This document shows, in pieces, positions 1 to 11,463 of a stretch of 64,000 bases of DNA (positions are counted from its first letter, which is position 1; the number at the start of each line of letters is the position of its first letter). The translations under genes and the position numbers were made by a program. Origin of the DNA: Heracleum sosnowskyi (Eukaryota; Streptophyta; Magnoliopsida; Apiales; Apiaceae); NCBI GenBank assembly GCA_030848705.1, contig JAUIZM010000012.1, positions 2,599,001 to 2,663,000 on the forward strand, written 5' to 3'. The notes under the pieces are model-generated. The model made no database searches. It had not been told where the DNA came from and saw only the letters and a list, made by a program, of their open reading frames with translations.

Positions 1-341
1 CACTTAAGTCATAGGTGTAATTTAAATCTTCTTCGTTATCGTCGTGTTAATGTCATCCATTATCATACTTCAATTCATCTAACTTTTCTGTACCGCTGTC
101 GGAAATTTTATAATTTTTCTGCAAAATATCATTTGGTGTTCCATCAATTTGAAAGATCAAAAGTATAAAGGCCAAATAGAAAATAGGAGGCATTGATTGA
201 AGAGTCAATTTAGTGGAGTAGCTTATACATGAGCATAGTTACATTTGTAAGGAATATATGTATAGCTGTCTACATTCTAATTTTCATCTTATAACTGTTT
301 GATTGTTTCTGGTATTAAAGCTAATATCCGTTGTTGCTCAG

Positions 342-1054
342 GGTGCTATCGGTCATCTCCTTGGAGCAGCTGGAGCCGTGGAAGCAATTTTTGCAATTCT
401 GGCCATACACCATGTGAGTTTATCTGTTCTTTACTTTCAAAGTTCATATTTTGATATATTTTCTTCAGCCTAAGGTTCTCATTTAGCTCCGCATTTAGGA
501 AGGTAGTACATCATGTCATCATTACAATTATCTGCTATTTGAAGAGGCAGTTTTAGTTACTAGGATATTAAGAACTTAGGCGTAACTTTCTGCTAGTGAT
601 ATTGCTTGGGGAATCTCCTACCTTTTATTATGAAAAAGTAACATTGGAGTTGGTCAATTAGGCTCTAGAGTTTAGACAATATGGTAATTGGCTGATTAAG
701 ATCAACTTTACTTGACAACCCCCCATCACATTACATGGTTAATATGCTGCACAACAAGTGCCTGCAATAAGAAAAGATAACTAAAAAAATCCTACTAGCT
801 GAAATTGATCATTCTGCTCTTAGCAATTCGATCATCTACTTATTCTTAATGTCATTTTCAACCTTAAGTTGTTTCCTATCTTGTTGCAGGGAATTGCTCC
901 TTTAAACCTTAATCTCAGCAAACCGGATCCCATATTTAGTGATGGTTTCATGCCATTGGCTGTTTCAACTGAAATGCCTATTAAAGCAGCGATGTCAAAC
1001 TCTTTTGGCTTTGGAGGAACAAATGCATCTCTTCTGTTTGCATCCACCGCCTAA
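342..1054 (+). CDS. KAS: Mitochondrial 3-oxoacyl-ACP synthase (mtKAS), last two exons
   Basis: This is the C-terminal end of a beta-ketoacyl-ACP synthase (KAS II-like condensing enzyme), which elongates acyl-ACP with malonyl-ACP. The 5' part lies outside the window and bases 1-341 are intron. Exons are 342..413 and 890..1054, joined in phase 0. The first encodes AIGHLLGAAGAVEA, the conserved GHxxGAAG block that carries a catalytic His of the thiolase fold. The last ends with MSNSFGFGGTNASLLF, the C-terminal NSFGFGGxN signature with its glycine-rich loop, followed by TAA. The wording of the C-terminus resembles plant mitochondrial KAS rather than plastid KASI/II, from memory of the family. It converges on the tRNase Z gene about 1 kb downstream. 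A possible 3'UTR intron (donor near 1067, acceptor near 1161) was noted but not proven. Confidence 0.9.
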
Positions 1055-2061
1055 ATAGATGAACAGGTGAGCATCAATCTTTCAATAGGGGAATCCAGTC
1101 CAGATACTCGTCAGATTAACATCTGCACTGATATTTACGGATAGAATAACTCTTTTCCAGCATCAGCAGAACCAAAGTCCTCAGTTTTGACAGTGTTGTA
1201 ATTTCACAACTCCCAGTTAGTGGGAGTTGATTGTAACATTAATTTTTGAGTCTCTTGTGCCAGGGAGATTATGGAAAAACTCCAGTCAAATATTTAATTT
1301 TACAAAGTGGAAAAAGAAAATCAAGTTAGTCTAACTGTCCGATGATTGTATCTATAGCTTTAAGTCTTTAACAATCTGAGTGTGTCTTCATTATTAATTT
1401 ATCAGCTGTGATTCTTTGAACTCAACTGCTTACAAGTATATTTAAGAAACTGCTACCATGTACAACAGTATCTTTTATACCTTGTCCAGGGAATGCTAAC
1501 ACTAGATATGAGCTAAGAGGTGTTTGATACTTTGGTACATCTTCAGATCCATTTTTTTCCTTTGTCGCTCGTCGTTATCTATCCTCGGTCCATTCTTAAT
1601 ATAAGTAAAGCACACCTGGATTGGTTGAAGCTGTAGATTGGCTTTATATTTCTATGCAAATGTGGCTCTTATTAAAGTAATGTTGGCACAGTTAATGAAA
1701 GATTCAGTAGACAGTAGACACACTGCTCAACTCTTATTCCACTTATCCTTCAACTTTTCTGGGGGATAAAGCATGAAGCTCATTTCTCTATCCTTTTTCT
1801 TTTCCGATTAAAGAAGAGGAAGCAATGCATCTTGCACATAAGTTTGTTAATTAACACATAACACCCCTCCACCGCCTATATTTTTACCATTCCACTGCTG
1901 CTACCAAAAGTTATTATTCTGTTGATACCTTCTTCAAAACATGTTACAGATTTCTAACTATGCTTTAGAGAACCCTATTACATATAAATAAATTGGAAGA
2001 GTCCCCTACACTTACAACTGCTACAAGGAAGAAGGTGATTGGACCCTGGAGTCAAAAACAC
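1055..2061. other. Convergent intergenic region (3'UTRs of mtKAS and tRNase Z)
   Basis: About 1 kb between the mtKAS stop codon and the tRNase Z stop codon on the opposite strand. No coding potential or element termini were seen. It must hold both 3'UTRs. Confidence 0.6.
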
Positions 2062-5000
2062 TTATACATGCTTTGATTTGAAACCTTCTGTTAGAGGGAT
2101 AACTTTAGCTGAAACCTTTGATTGCAACTGTGATACAGCTTGCCGGATGTCCTGCAGATAAAGGAAAATTCTTGGTGTCTTCAGTTGAAGTTATTTAACC
2201 AAAACCCGACTCAAAACCATCTCATAAGACCTGCTTAAATTTTTATAGGATTACACCGAAAGCTAAAAGGGAAAGGCTTTTGCATTTTCCTTCAAAATAC
2301 GACAAGCTTTGTTCGATTTGCAAAATATTGAGCACTCCTTTTCATTTTATCAATGCACAAGTTAGGTTCATAACTTTTGCTAATCGTATATCTAATTACC
2401 TCAATATGGTAGCGGGAAGAGAAATGAGTTAGTAACAATGTCTTGTTTCGTATCCATTTAGCATGGGCCATGATCTGCATTTTAGAAGGTACTTCAGAAA
2501 CTGACAATTTAATTAGAAACCATCCTAAACATCTTAAAAGGTATTGAAAATCGTTTGCTTTATAAGATAACTACAGAAATCCCTGCAAAAATTCAAATAG
2601 GCAAGTATTTATCTTTTCTGTCCTTAGAGATTTTTAACATTAAATTCCAGTTTTGTGTGAGTATATATATATATTTCTCTCCCAGTATGTGCAAAATGAG
2701 AAATACCTCAAATATATGAGTATGACCATGCTCTCTGGCATGCTCAACGCTGTAATCTTCATTTAAGAAAGTCGCCTATCATAATTCAAATTGAATTGTA
2801 AGAATAACAATTTTAAGATAGATATCTAATCGATAACATATTCATTTTGTATCCTATCAAATGAGTAGCAGTGCAGCATTATGTAGCATATACTATGGAC
2901 GGAAGTTGAAACACAGGAACAGAATTCAGTTCATCATTACCTGTCTTGTTTAAGTTCTATAAAGAAGTTCGGCGGGGGAGGGGGAGATGTAGAAGTTATA
3001 ATTTCAGTCCCCTCTGCAAGACATTAGATCGTACCTCAGTTATAAGAATATTTGCCCTCAATGCATCGGCACTGCGAGGATCAAGGAAGAAGTCTGACGT
3101 TGTATCCCCTGTAAAAGCCACCTCCGGAGACAATATGGTATCTGTGATCTACTCCACAAGAGTATATTTATCATTAAATATCTATCCATAATACTACATG
3201 GAAAGAGTATATGACCATTAGTTCTTTATTAAAAGCAAACCTCAACACCGGATTTCTTCAGTTTCTCGATTTGTTTTCCGTTCAAGTGTATATATTGCTT
3301 TTTCAGCTTCTTCCTCACCGAGTAAACGACATAACCCTGTAAGCAAATTTTGAGCATCTATTAGTTAAAAGGACACAAAAACTTGTAAACTTGTACAGTG
3401 ACTGAAATCACATAGATGATAGATCCAACATGACACTCCAAGCATTATTATCCAATATACCAAAGCAAATAGTAGTCTAACACTTTCTGACTAAATGGCC
3501 ATACAAAGCACCCACTTTAAACTAAAAAGTACAACACGATGAAAGACATTATGGGTAAACTGTAACCTAGAACTGATAAATCATTATGAATATGTCAGAC
3601 ACTAACTTGCATATACTTCATGGACTTCTTGGCCATATAGACAACGCAGTAATATAAGAGTTGATGATTTTAACTGAAATGTACAATAACATGAAAATCT
3701 TTGAATCAGTATTCTCTATATCACATGTCAGGTGTAAAGTGTCTACACTTCTAAGAGACGTGTATGTTTCAATTATATTTTAAAATGCCAAATTTAAAGT
3801 GCTAGTCAGTGTTTTGGTACTTTTCTGATGAACAAAGGTATCAGATACGAGGCCACCGGAAAGAAATATATTTCATTAATGTAAATGTATCATCATGTGA
3901 GGCTAGACTCTTTAGCAAGTTAAAACAAGGTACATGTGGGGGATTGGGAAACCTTTTCTTTATTCCATGCTCTTCCAAAATTGATGAATCTATCTGAGGT
4001 TGGCATACAAAGGGGGCTGTAATGCATAGGTAGGCGCATATGGTTCCATGGTGTAGTGGTTAGCACTCTGGACTTTGAATCCAGCGACCTGGGTTCGACT
4101 CCCGGTGGGACCTTTTTTATTACATTACATAGTTTTGCTTATCTTTTTAAAAGAGATTAGAAAAACCACTAAGATAACAAAATCCTAACTGCAACAAGTC
4201 AAACAACTCTAACCCACTAGCTTACAAGATCCTTACTTTCACAAGTCAAACAACTTAACGCTTGGAAATTCACCTGACTGGGGATCACGTGGTGAGTTTT
4301 AAATGGTCGTACAACAAGGTCATTCCGCATTTCATATGTTTCTCCTGTATAAATAGTTTAGTACCACACATTATACAACTAATATAAAAAGATTTATATA
4401 ATGAAATTCATCATTTCGGTTTCGGTTAAAAGTTTAACAGACAGAAAGATAGAAATAAGGATAATTAAAGAAATTACATACCTATATCCAACGCAACCAA
4501 CTCAACATTTAGTTCTACCTGACCCAACACCCTATGTATATCAATCAACTTCTCTACATCCTCTTTAATGCAGGGAGGGACAAACACCGTCGGAGGTTTT
4601 AAGTTGTACAAGCCACGAGTTGCTAAATACATAGGCAACCCACCCTAAATGAACAAATAATATACAATTTAGTAATTTTACCATGTATTTATAGTACTTA
4701 TCTACTATGCAGGGGAGAAATACACACACATACAAATACCTGAAATTGCAAGATGCTACACCAAGATTCAGAGGTGAATTACTAATCAGGTAAGAAAAGC
4801 TAATATCATAAGCACATGTATCTTAAATCCAGAGCAATGCCAGCTTAACAATATTCGTTAATCAGTACATATAACCTACATACAAAGGTCACAGAAGATT
4901 GCCCAAACCTCAGTCTGATAACTACTCAAGTTCAATCTCAATATTTATTAGGAAGAAGCTACTTAAATGTTGCAGCTTACCACAAATACTAAACCTCTCC

Positions 5001-6232
5001 AAATTTATTTGCATTTCTGCCTACGGCAGGCGTCCTTACTCCCAGGTAACCCAATTTACAACCCAAGAAAATTACACTCTACAAATGGAAGAAAACAATA
5101 TAAAATCAGGAACTTGATCATGTTGTTCTTTCTTGGATCAATAAATCTCTTACGACGGTCGACGGTAAGATAAGCATTCAACAAATCTTTACATAGCACA
5201 AAATCAGAGTGTGGGAGAAGAACCATGTACATCAATTATGATCACATCTCAACCAGTTATATATAAATCAAATCATTAAAACTGCAAGGGATTTTTCAGT
5301 ATCTTCCATTACTACCTAGTTTTTTCGTAAAATGCCATAATTTTCACGAAAAACAACCTAGTAGGGCTAATTTCAGTGTACATCAAACTCTCGAGTCTTG
5401 ACACTACTTGGTATACGTTCCGTTTCTTGAAATTTTAAGGCCAATTCAATTACAATCAACAATGCACATCAACTAAATAAAAGTATCAAAGATGGTCACA
5501 CATAATTCAAACACACACAAATAAAAGGAAGCTTACAATATGATCAAGATGAGCATGAGTAATAAACAGAAAATTCTGTTGAACAGCTTTAGGAGGACAC
5601 CTTCCGATATCGAAAGCCGACTTCAACTCAGGCACAATCACACAAGTTTCATGTCCACCAACAGACAATCCCTCCACTGAATACCCACCCAAATCAGCAC
5701 TTTTTCTCTTAACCTCAGCTCTAGCTTTCCTATACTCCTCTTCTTCTTCAATTGCGGTCCCAATTGCTGATAAAAAGCCAGACCCTTTTAAAGCTTCAAC
5801 CTTTACAACCCTTTCATTGTTTAAAACATTTGTTTTGATGGATTCAAAGCCTGACCCTTTTAAAGCTTCAACCTTTACAATCTTTTCACTGTTTAAAACA
5901 TGGGTTTTGATTGTTTTAGAGTCTGACCCTTTTAAAGCTTGAATCTTTACAATCTTTTCATTGTTTAAGACATGGGTTTTAATTGTTTTAAAGCCTGACC
6001 CTTTTAAAGCTTCAATCTTTGCAATTTTTTCATGGTTTAAAAAATGGGTTTTGATGGTTTTGAAGCCTGACCCTTTTAAAGCTTCAATCTTTTCATGGTT
6101 TAAAACATGGGTTTTGATGGGTTTGTGTTGTTTTTGGGGAAAAAGTGAATTGGGTTGGTGGGATGAAGGTGAAAAGATGAGAGCTTTGCATAGTTGTGGT
6201 AAAGATGAAGAAGAAGGGGTTGAAGTATACAT
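2062..6232 (-). CDS. TRZ2: Short-form tRNase Z, predicted organelle-targeted, 8 exons
   Basis: Ribonuclease Z cuts the 3' trailer from precursor tRNAs. Coding exons in transcript order are 5537..6232, 4482..4644, 4274..4344, 3241..3336, 3035..3148, 2707..2775, 2400..2474 and 2062..2151; all introns are GT-AG and the sum is 1374 nt (457 aa). The metallo-beta-lactamase motif FITHAHLDH (zinc ligands HxHxDH) closes exon 1. Later exons carry GLPMYLATRGLYNL, TILSPEVAFTGDTTSDF, EHGHTHIFE and KTLLLTHFSSRYH, all in the order seen in plant short tRNase Z; the end is VIPLTEGF. The N-terminus (Ser/Thr-rich, then five 21-24-residue repeats) precedes the conserved EYRKARAEVKRKSADLGGYSVEG start of the domain and is probably a transit/linker region. 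An antisense tRNA-Gln gene lies in the 3337..4273 intron. A LINE begins about 300 bp upstream of the start codon. The TRZ2-type assignment rests on recalled similarity to the Arabidopsis plastid form. Confidence 0.92.
4042..4113 (+). tRNA. trnQ-TTG: tRNA-Gln (anticodon TTG)
   Basis: A 72-nt cloverleaf. The acceptor stem GGTTCCA pairs with TGGGACC (one G-T pair), the anticodon stem is CTGGA/TCCAG around the loop CTTTGAA with TTG at 4075..4077, and the T arm is CTGGG-TTCGACT-CCCGG. The B box GGTTCGACTCC is intact at 4092..4102. A run of six T at 4113..4118 directly after the acceptor stem is a Pol III terminator. No intron and no encoded CCA, as expected of a nuclear eukaryotic gene. It lies on the strand opposite to the tRNase Z gene, within the intron 3337..4273. 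Confidence 0.96.
5774..6124 (-). repeat. Coding minisatellite in tRNase Z exon 1 (five units)
   Basis: Residues 37-153 of the tRNase Z consist of five consecutive units of the form KTIKTHVLNxEKIVKxEALK-GSGF. The first is 21 residues and the other four are 24 residues (72 nt). Units differ by a few substitutions (for example GSDS in the third, ESIKTNVLNNER in the fifth), so the frame has been kept while copies drifted. The segment lies between the putative transit peptide and the conserved domain. I know of no such repeat in other tRNase Z proteins. Confidence 0.9.
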
Positions 6233-6534
6233 GTATGTATAGTTGTGTGTATAATTTTGAATATAGAGGGTGGGTTTTTAGGGAGGTTTTGGAAGGTGTC
6301 TAATCCAGTTTGAGGTTGTGTATAGTTGTGTTTGAGTAAGGTGACTCGGATGTGTGGACTCAGTTGGCTCCGGGTTTGGGCACCGAGTTGAGATACCGTA
6401 ATTTTTTTTCATAGTTTCTAAATACAGTTCAAAATTACTGAATGCAGTTCGCACTTCACAGAGATTACACAAATGACCCTTCTCTTTTTCTGTGTCAAAT
6501 TGTGAACATTGAATTACTTCCTAGTTTTTTGTGC
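6233..6534. promoter_or_regulatory. Upstream region of tRNase Z, overlapping duplicated DNA
   Basis: About 300 bp between the tRNase Z start codon and the LINE junction; it should hold the 5'UTR and proximal promoter of the minus-strand gene. I see no confident TATA box. The outer part (about 6395..6534) is nearly identical to 12487..12616, so it is part of a local duplication that the LINE later split. Confidence 0.45.
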
Positions 6535-7361
6535 CATTGGTGGAGGTTAATTTTTGGATCCAGATATATGACCTGCCTACATGCTATATGGCGGAAGGGG
6601 TAGGGAAGCAGTTAGGCAATTTCTTTGGGACATTTGTTGAGTATGATTCTAAGAACAATTCGAGCATTTGGAGAGAGTATATGCGAGTTAAGATAAAAGT
6701 AGATATTCGGAAGCCGTTAAGGAGGAAAAAGAAGATAACTAGGAAGAATGGGGAAGATTTCGTTGTCCAGTGCAAGTATGAACGCCTTGGTGACTTTTGT
6801 TTCATATGTGGAATGCTGTCACATACGGAAAGATTTTGCCAGAAGAAATTTGATGGACAGTCAGGTGAGGTGGTTAAGGACTGGGGTGCTTGGCTCCGTG
6901 CACCACCGCGTCGGGTGGCAGGACAGGAGAAGAGTAAGTGGTTACGCGATGAAGGCGAGGATTGGGGGGACAGGTACGGAGGGAATAACAGAAATCAGGA
7001 TTTTTCGGTGGGTCAATCACAGAGCATTGTGATAGCTGGAAATCAGGTACGTAAACAAGGGGAGGTTGGAGTGGATAGAGCTAAATTAAAGGGACGGATA
7101 AGATTGCAGCCAGGGATTTCAAATATTGAGAGGGAAAATTTAAATGCTAGTTTTGTCATTGGGCCTGGGTTAGAGGAGCTAGATGGGCTGGATTTGGAAG
7201 AAAGAAAAAGGAAAAGATATGGACCAACAAAGCCTGTTGATATGGAGATAGTTGGTGTCGAACAAACATCTACAGATACCATGCTTTCTAATGCTGATTG
7301 TATGGAATCTAACAGTACATATTTGGCTACGCTTGCGATGCAAGCTAGCCGAACATTATGA
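6535..7361 (+). pseudogene. LINE ORF1, truncated (DUF4283 plus zinc knuckle)
   Basis: The nucleic-acid-binding ORF1 protein. The reading frame enters without an ATG in the middle of the DUF4283-like region (VNFWIQIYDLP..., WREYMRVKIKVDIRKPL). It continues to a CCHC zinc knuckle CFICGMLSHTERFC (C-x2-C-x4-H-x4-C, about 6798..6839) and then a basic, low-complexity tail. The stop overlaps the ORF2 start as ATGA (7358..7361), the usual tight coupling of these elements. The missing N-terminus makes this copy non-functional. Confidence 0.85.
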
Positions 7362-10300
7362 ATTGTTTAGCATGGAACTGCCGGGGGTTGGGGAATTCCC
7401 GGACAGTTCGAGCTTTGGGCGATTTGTTAAAAGATCGTCACCCAGATGTTCTCTTTTTATCAGAAACTATTTCAGTAGCTAGGAGTATAGAAGTTTTTCG
7501 TGTTAAATTTGGTTTTGCTCAATGTTTCGTAGTAGACAGAGTGGGACGTAGTGGTGGGTTAGCAGTGTTTTGGAAGGCTAATGTGAGTTGTCAAATTTCA
7601 GGTTATTCTCAAAATCATATTGACCTGGAGTTTTTGGATAATAATGTTGTGAGTTGGAGACTTACTTGTTTCTACGGGTACCCTGAGCGAAGTAGACGTA
7701 AGAATTCATGGGATTTGATTAGGTATCTTGCTGGTTTATCTCAACTTCCGTGGTTAATCCTTGGAGATTTTAATGATCTTTTGTATAAGTCAGATAAGTG
7801 GGGGAATGTCTCTCATCCGCAAAGTTTGATGGAAGGTTTTCGGCTAGCTATAGATGACAGTTTGTTAACTGAGCTAGATTTGTGTGGTGGTAAAGTATAC
7901 GTGGGAGAAAAGTCGAGGCAAGAAGGATTGGGTTCGTGAAAAATTGGACCGTGCTTTTGCTACAGCTTCTTGGTGGAAGTTGTTCCCTCTCTGTAATCTC
8001 TCAGTACATCACACTTCGGTCTCTGATCATGATCCAATCATGGTAGATTTTGTTTTTACTTCAATCTCGAAGAAGGTTTTTCGCTTCAAGTTTGAGAATA
8101 CGTGGTTAAAAGATCCCAATTTTCATAAGGAGGTGGCTGAACATTGGTCGTCAATTCCTCCTATTCATCTTCTTCCCAAGTTGTTGAATGTCTCTACGTT
8201 TATGGCTAAGTGGGGCAGGGATTTTTTTAATAAATTCAGGGAGAAAATAAAAAAGATTAAGGAGGTGATAGCAGGTCTGGTTAATAGAACGGATGAAGAA
8301 GGTGTCAAACGATATTTAGAAGAGAAGGAGAAACTTAACTCTCTTTTGTATCATGAGGAAGGTTATTGGAAACAAAGGGCTAAGATATTTTGGTTGGAGG
8401 ACGGAGATGCTAATACGAAATTTTTCCATGCAACTGCAACTACTAGGAAGAAAACCAACCGTATCTTATGTTTGCATTCTGATGAGGGGATTCGCACGAC
8501 TGATCATGAAGGGATGTGTCAGATTGTGAGGAACTATTACGAGAAGATTTTTGGAGGATCTTCAAATGAGTTGGGGGAGGATTATGGGTATGGTAATCTA
8601 GTTTCTACTGAGCAGAATAACAGGTTGGTGGAGGAAATGTCTTTCGAGGAATTCTCATTAGCTGTTAAACAAATGCACCCGGACAAAGCGTCCGGGCCAG
8701 ATGGGTTAAACCCTGCTTTTTTTCAACAGTTTTGGTCTATGTTAGGAAGGGAGGTGTATGAATGCTGTAAGGATTGGCTGGTCAAGTGTGCGGTTCCAGC
8801 AGATTTCAATAACACTAATCTTGTTCTGATTCCTAAGAAGGTGGGTGCAAGTTGTATGCAAGATTTTCGTCCTATAGCTTTGTGTAACGTGCTATATAAA
8901 ATTTTGGCGAAAGTATTAGCAAATCGTCTCAAGTTGATACTTCCTGACTTAATTTCAGAAACTCAATTTGCCTTTGTCCCCGGACGTAGTATCACGGATA
9001 ATGTCCTCATTGCCTTTGAGGTAATCCATCATATGAAGAGGAAGAAGACGGGCAGTGATGGTGAAGTGGCGTTGAAGCTCGATATTAGCAAGGTGTATGA
9101 TAGAGTGGATTGGAATTTTTTGAAGCACCGTATGGAAAGGTTGGGTTTCTGTAGTAAGTGGATTAGTTGGATCATGATGTGTGTCAAGACGGTGTCATAT
9201 GATGTGTGTTTTAATGGCTCTTCTATAGGTCCAATCATCCCTGGGAGGGGGCTTCGACAAGGGGACCCTTTGTCCCCTTACTTGTTTCTTTTGTGTGTCG
9301 AAGGTTTATCTAATTCTTTGGATCTAGCAGCCATATCAGGAACGATTCATGGGTGTAAAATCAGTCCTACGACACCTGTTATCACGCACCTCTTATTTGC
9401 AGATGATAGTTTCTTGTTTTTTAAGGCGAATAAGGAGGAAGCTTTGGCTGTTAAAACGCTACTGAATGAGTATGAAATGAGGTCTGGCCAGTCAATTAAT
9501 TTTCAAAAATCTGGGGTCTTGTTCAGTTCTAACGTAAGAAGAGATAAGCAGAGAGAGCTCGTTGAAATTCTGGGGGTATCTGAGGCTTTAGAGGACAGTA
9601 AATACTTGGGACTTCCGTCACTAGTTGGACGATCAAAGAAAAAGGTGTTTGAGTTTGTTAAAGATAAAGTATGGCAACGTATCCAAAGTTGGATGTCTAA
9701 ACCCATATCTCGAGCAGGTAAGCTAGTCTTAATTAAAAATGTGGCTCAATCGATACCATCCTATTGTATGTCCTGTTTTTTGTTGCCGAAATCTTTATGT
9801 CAAGATATAGAAAGAATGCTTAACAAATTTTGGTGGAGTTCGGGGAATGGGAATACTAAGGGCATTAAGTGGCTATCGTGGGATGCTATGAGTTCGTCAA
9901 AATGTAAAGGGGGGCTGGGTTTTAGAAGTTTACAAGGTTTTAATATCTCTCTCCTAGGGAAGCATTGCTGGAAATTCATACATCAGCCTCAAGCTCTAGT
10001 TTCTCGAATATTTAAAGCTAGGTACTTTGCGGACTCTCACCTGTTAAGAGCCTCGAAAGGAACAGGTTCAAGCTATATCTGGACAGGGATTCACACTGGA
10101 AAGGAAGAGTTATTGAAGGGATACAGATGGGTATTAGGAGATGGCAAAGACATAGTGGCAGTAAAAGACCCCTGGCTTCGGAAGAAAGTTGATTTTAAAG
10201 TGGAGAACTGGCATAGGTATGAAGGGCGTGCTGAACGTGTTGACAGTCTTTTTACTCCAGGTACAAAACAGTGGAATGAGGAACTTATCAAAGCACAGTT

Positions 10301-11435
10301 TCATGAGGAGGATGCAAGAGCTATTCTTGCTACTTATATACCTCAAAGGGAGGTTGCTGACCGTGTGGCTTGGTCTTTATCACAGGATGGGCATTATGAT
10401 GTGAAATCAGGGTACAAGCTTTGGCATGAGCAACATTTGGGAACCACTAATGTAGTTCAAAGCAGGGGCTGGAGTAGAATTTGGAAGTTGGCAATTCCTC
10501 ATAAGTTGAAAATTTTCTTGTGGAGATTTTGTCGAAACAATGTCCCAGTCAGAAATAGATTGATTTTTAAAGGAGTTTCCCTTCCCATAACATGTCCTAT
10601 GTGTAACAGGGATATAGAGCATATGGTTCATGTTTTCTTCGACTGTCATTTTGCAACTCAATGTTGGAATTATGCGGGTCTCAGTTATGATATGCAAGCG
10701 ATTTCCTATGCACCAGATTGGTTGATTCAGAAAATCAATGAGGGAAGTACAGAAGAGATCATTAGAGTTGCAACTGTCCTATGGGGTATTTGGTTTTGGC
10801 GAAATAAAAAGGTCTGGGAGAACTCTGTGGTATCACCTTTACTAGCAGTAGACTGGAGTGTCAAAATGGTTCAGGATTGGAGAAGGGTGACTGAAAATAA
10901 GAAGAAACAAAGTAGAGAATCAGACAGAACAGAGCAGCATGAGGTGAATCGATGGCAACCACCAGAGACAGGAGGTTATAAGGTTAACGTAGATGCTTCT
11001 ATAGTTGAAGGGGGGGACACATATACGGTGGGAATGGTGCTTAGAGATCACACTGGTAGCTTCGTGGAAGGTAAGGTTATGAGTTTTTGCAGTCCTGAAT
11101 CAGTCTTTGCAGCTGAGGCGATGGGGATGGCTGAAGCTCTTTCGTGGATAGCTGCTAAGGGTCTCAGAAAAGTTACTTTCGAAACTGATTCTCTGCTCAC
11201 AGTGAAAGGATTGCAGCATCGGGTGGATAACCAGTTGGAAGTTGGTCATGCTCTTCGTTCTTGCTTGGTTTGGTTAGATAAGGAGCCTAGTTTTGAGGTT
11301 GTGTTTGTTAAAAGGCATGTTAACAAGGTTGCACATGAGTTTGCAAGATTGCCTTGTTTAGTTAATTGCTACAATTTATTCTTGTCTCCTCCAGAAATGT
11401 TGTTGGAGACTCTTTTGTATGATGCATCGTTTTAA
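7358..11435 (+). pseudogene. LINE ORF2 (endonuclease, reverse transcriptase, RNase H), one frameshift
   Basis: The polyprotein starts MNCLAWNCRGLGN, the first motif of the APE-type endonuclease, with LGDFND further on. At about 7892..7896 one extra base shifts the frame, so the first frame stops at 7939 and the rest continues from about 7896 to 11435. The second frame holds SVSDHDPI (endonuclease end), the RT motifs (DKASGPDGL, RPIALCNVLYKILAK, RQGDPLSPYLF, FADD at about 9396), a zf-RVT block with CPMCNRDIEHMVHVFFDC (about 10590..10650), and a C-terminal RNase H (VNVDAS, AAEAMGMAEAL, ETDS; about 10980..11340). Apart from the single indel the rest is open, so the insertion is not very old. Confidence 0.9.
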
Positions 11436-11463
11436 TGGAAGTCCATTTTTCTTCAAAAAAAAA

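Larger units (their letters stand above)
6535..11463 (+). mobile_element. 5'-truncated L1-type LINE with RNase H
   Basis: A non-LTR retrotransposon with two overlapping ORFs, a 3'UTR of only about 20 nt and a 9-A tail at 11455..11463. The 5' end falls inside the ORF1 N-terminal domain, so the copy is 5'-truncated. The 4-bp sequence GTGC flanks both ends (6531..6534 and 11464..11467). The undisrupted duplicate of the target (12613..12641) shows GTGC, 21 nt, then GTGCATG, so insertion went with loss of about 21 bp of target. RT, zinc-finger and RNase H domains place it with plant L1-like LINEs. Confidence 0.92.

Noticed and set aside
2292..2507. A C-terminus of tRNase Z read straight through from 2474 into 2292
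   Set aside because: The reading passes a good donor (GAG|GTAATT at 2399); splicing to 2062..2151 restores the conserved end VIPLTEGF in frame.
5961..6242. Plus-strand 93-codon frame opposite tRNase Z exon 1
   Set aside because: It is the complement of the coding minisatellite; the repeat keeps both strands open.
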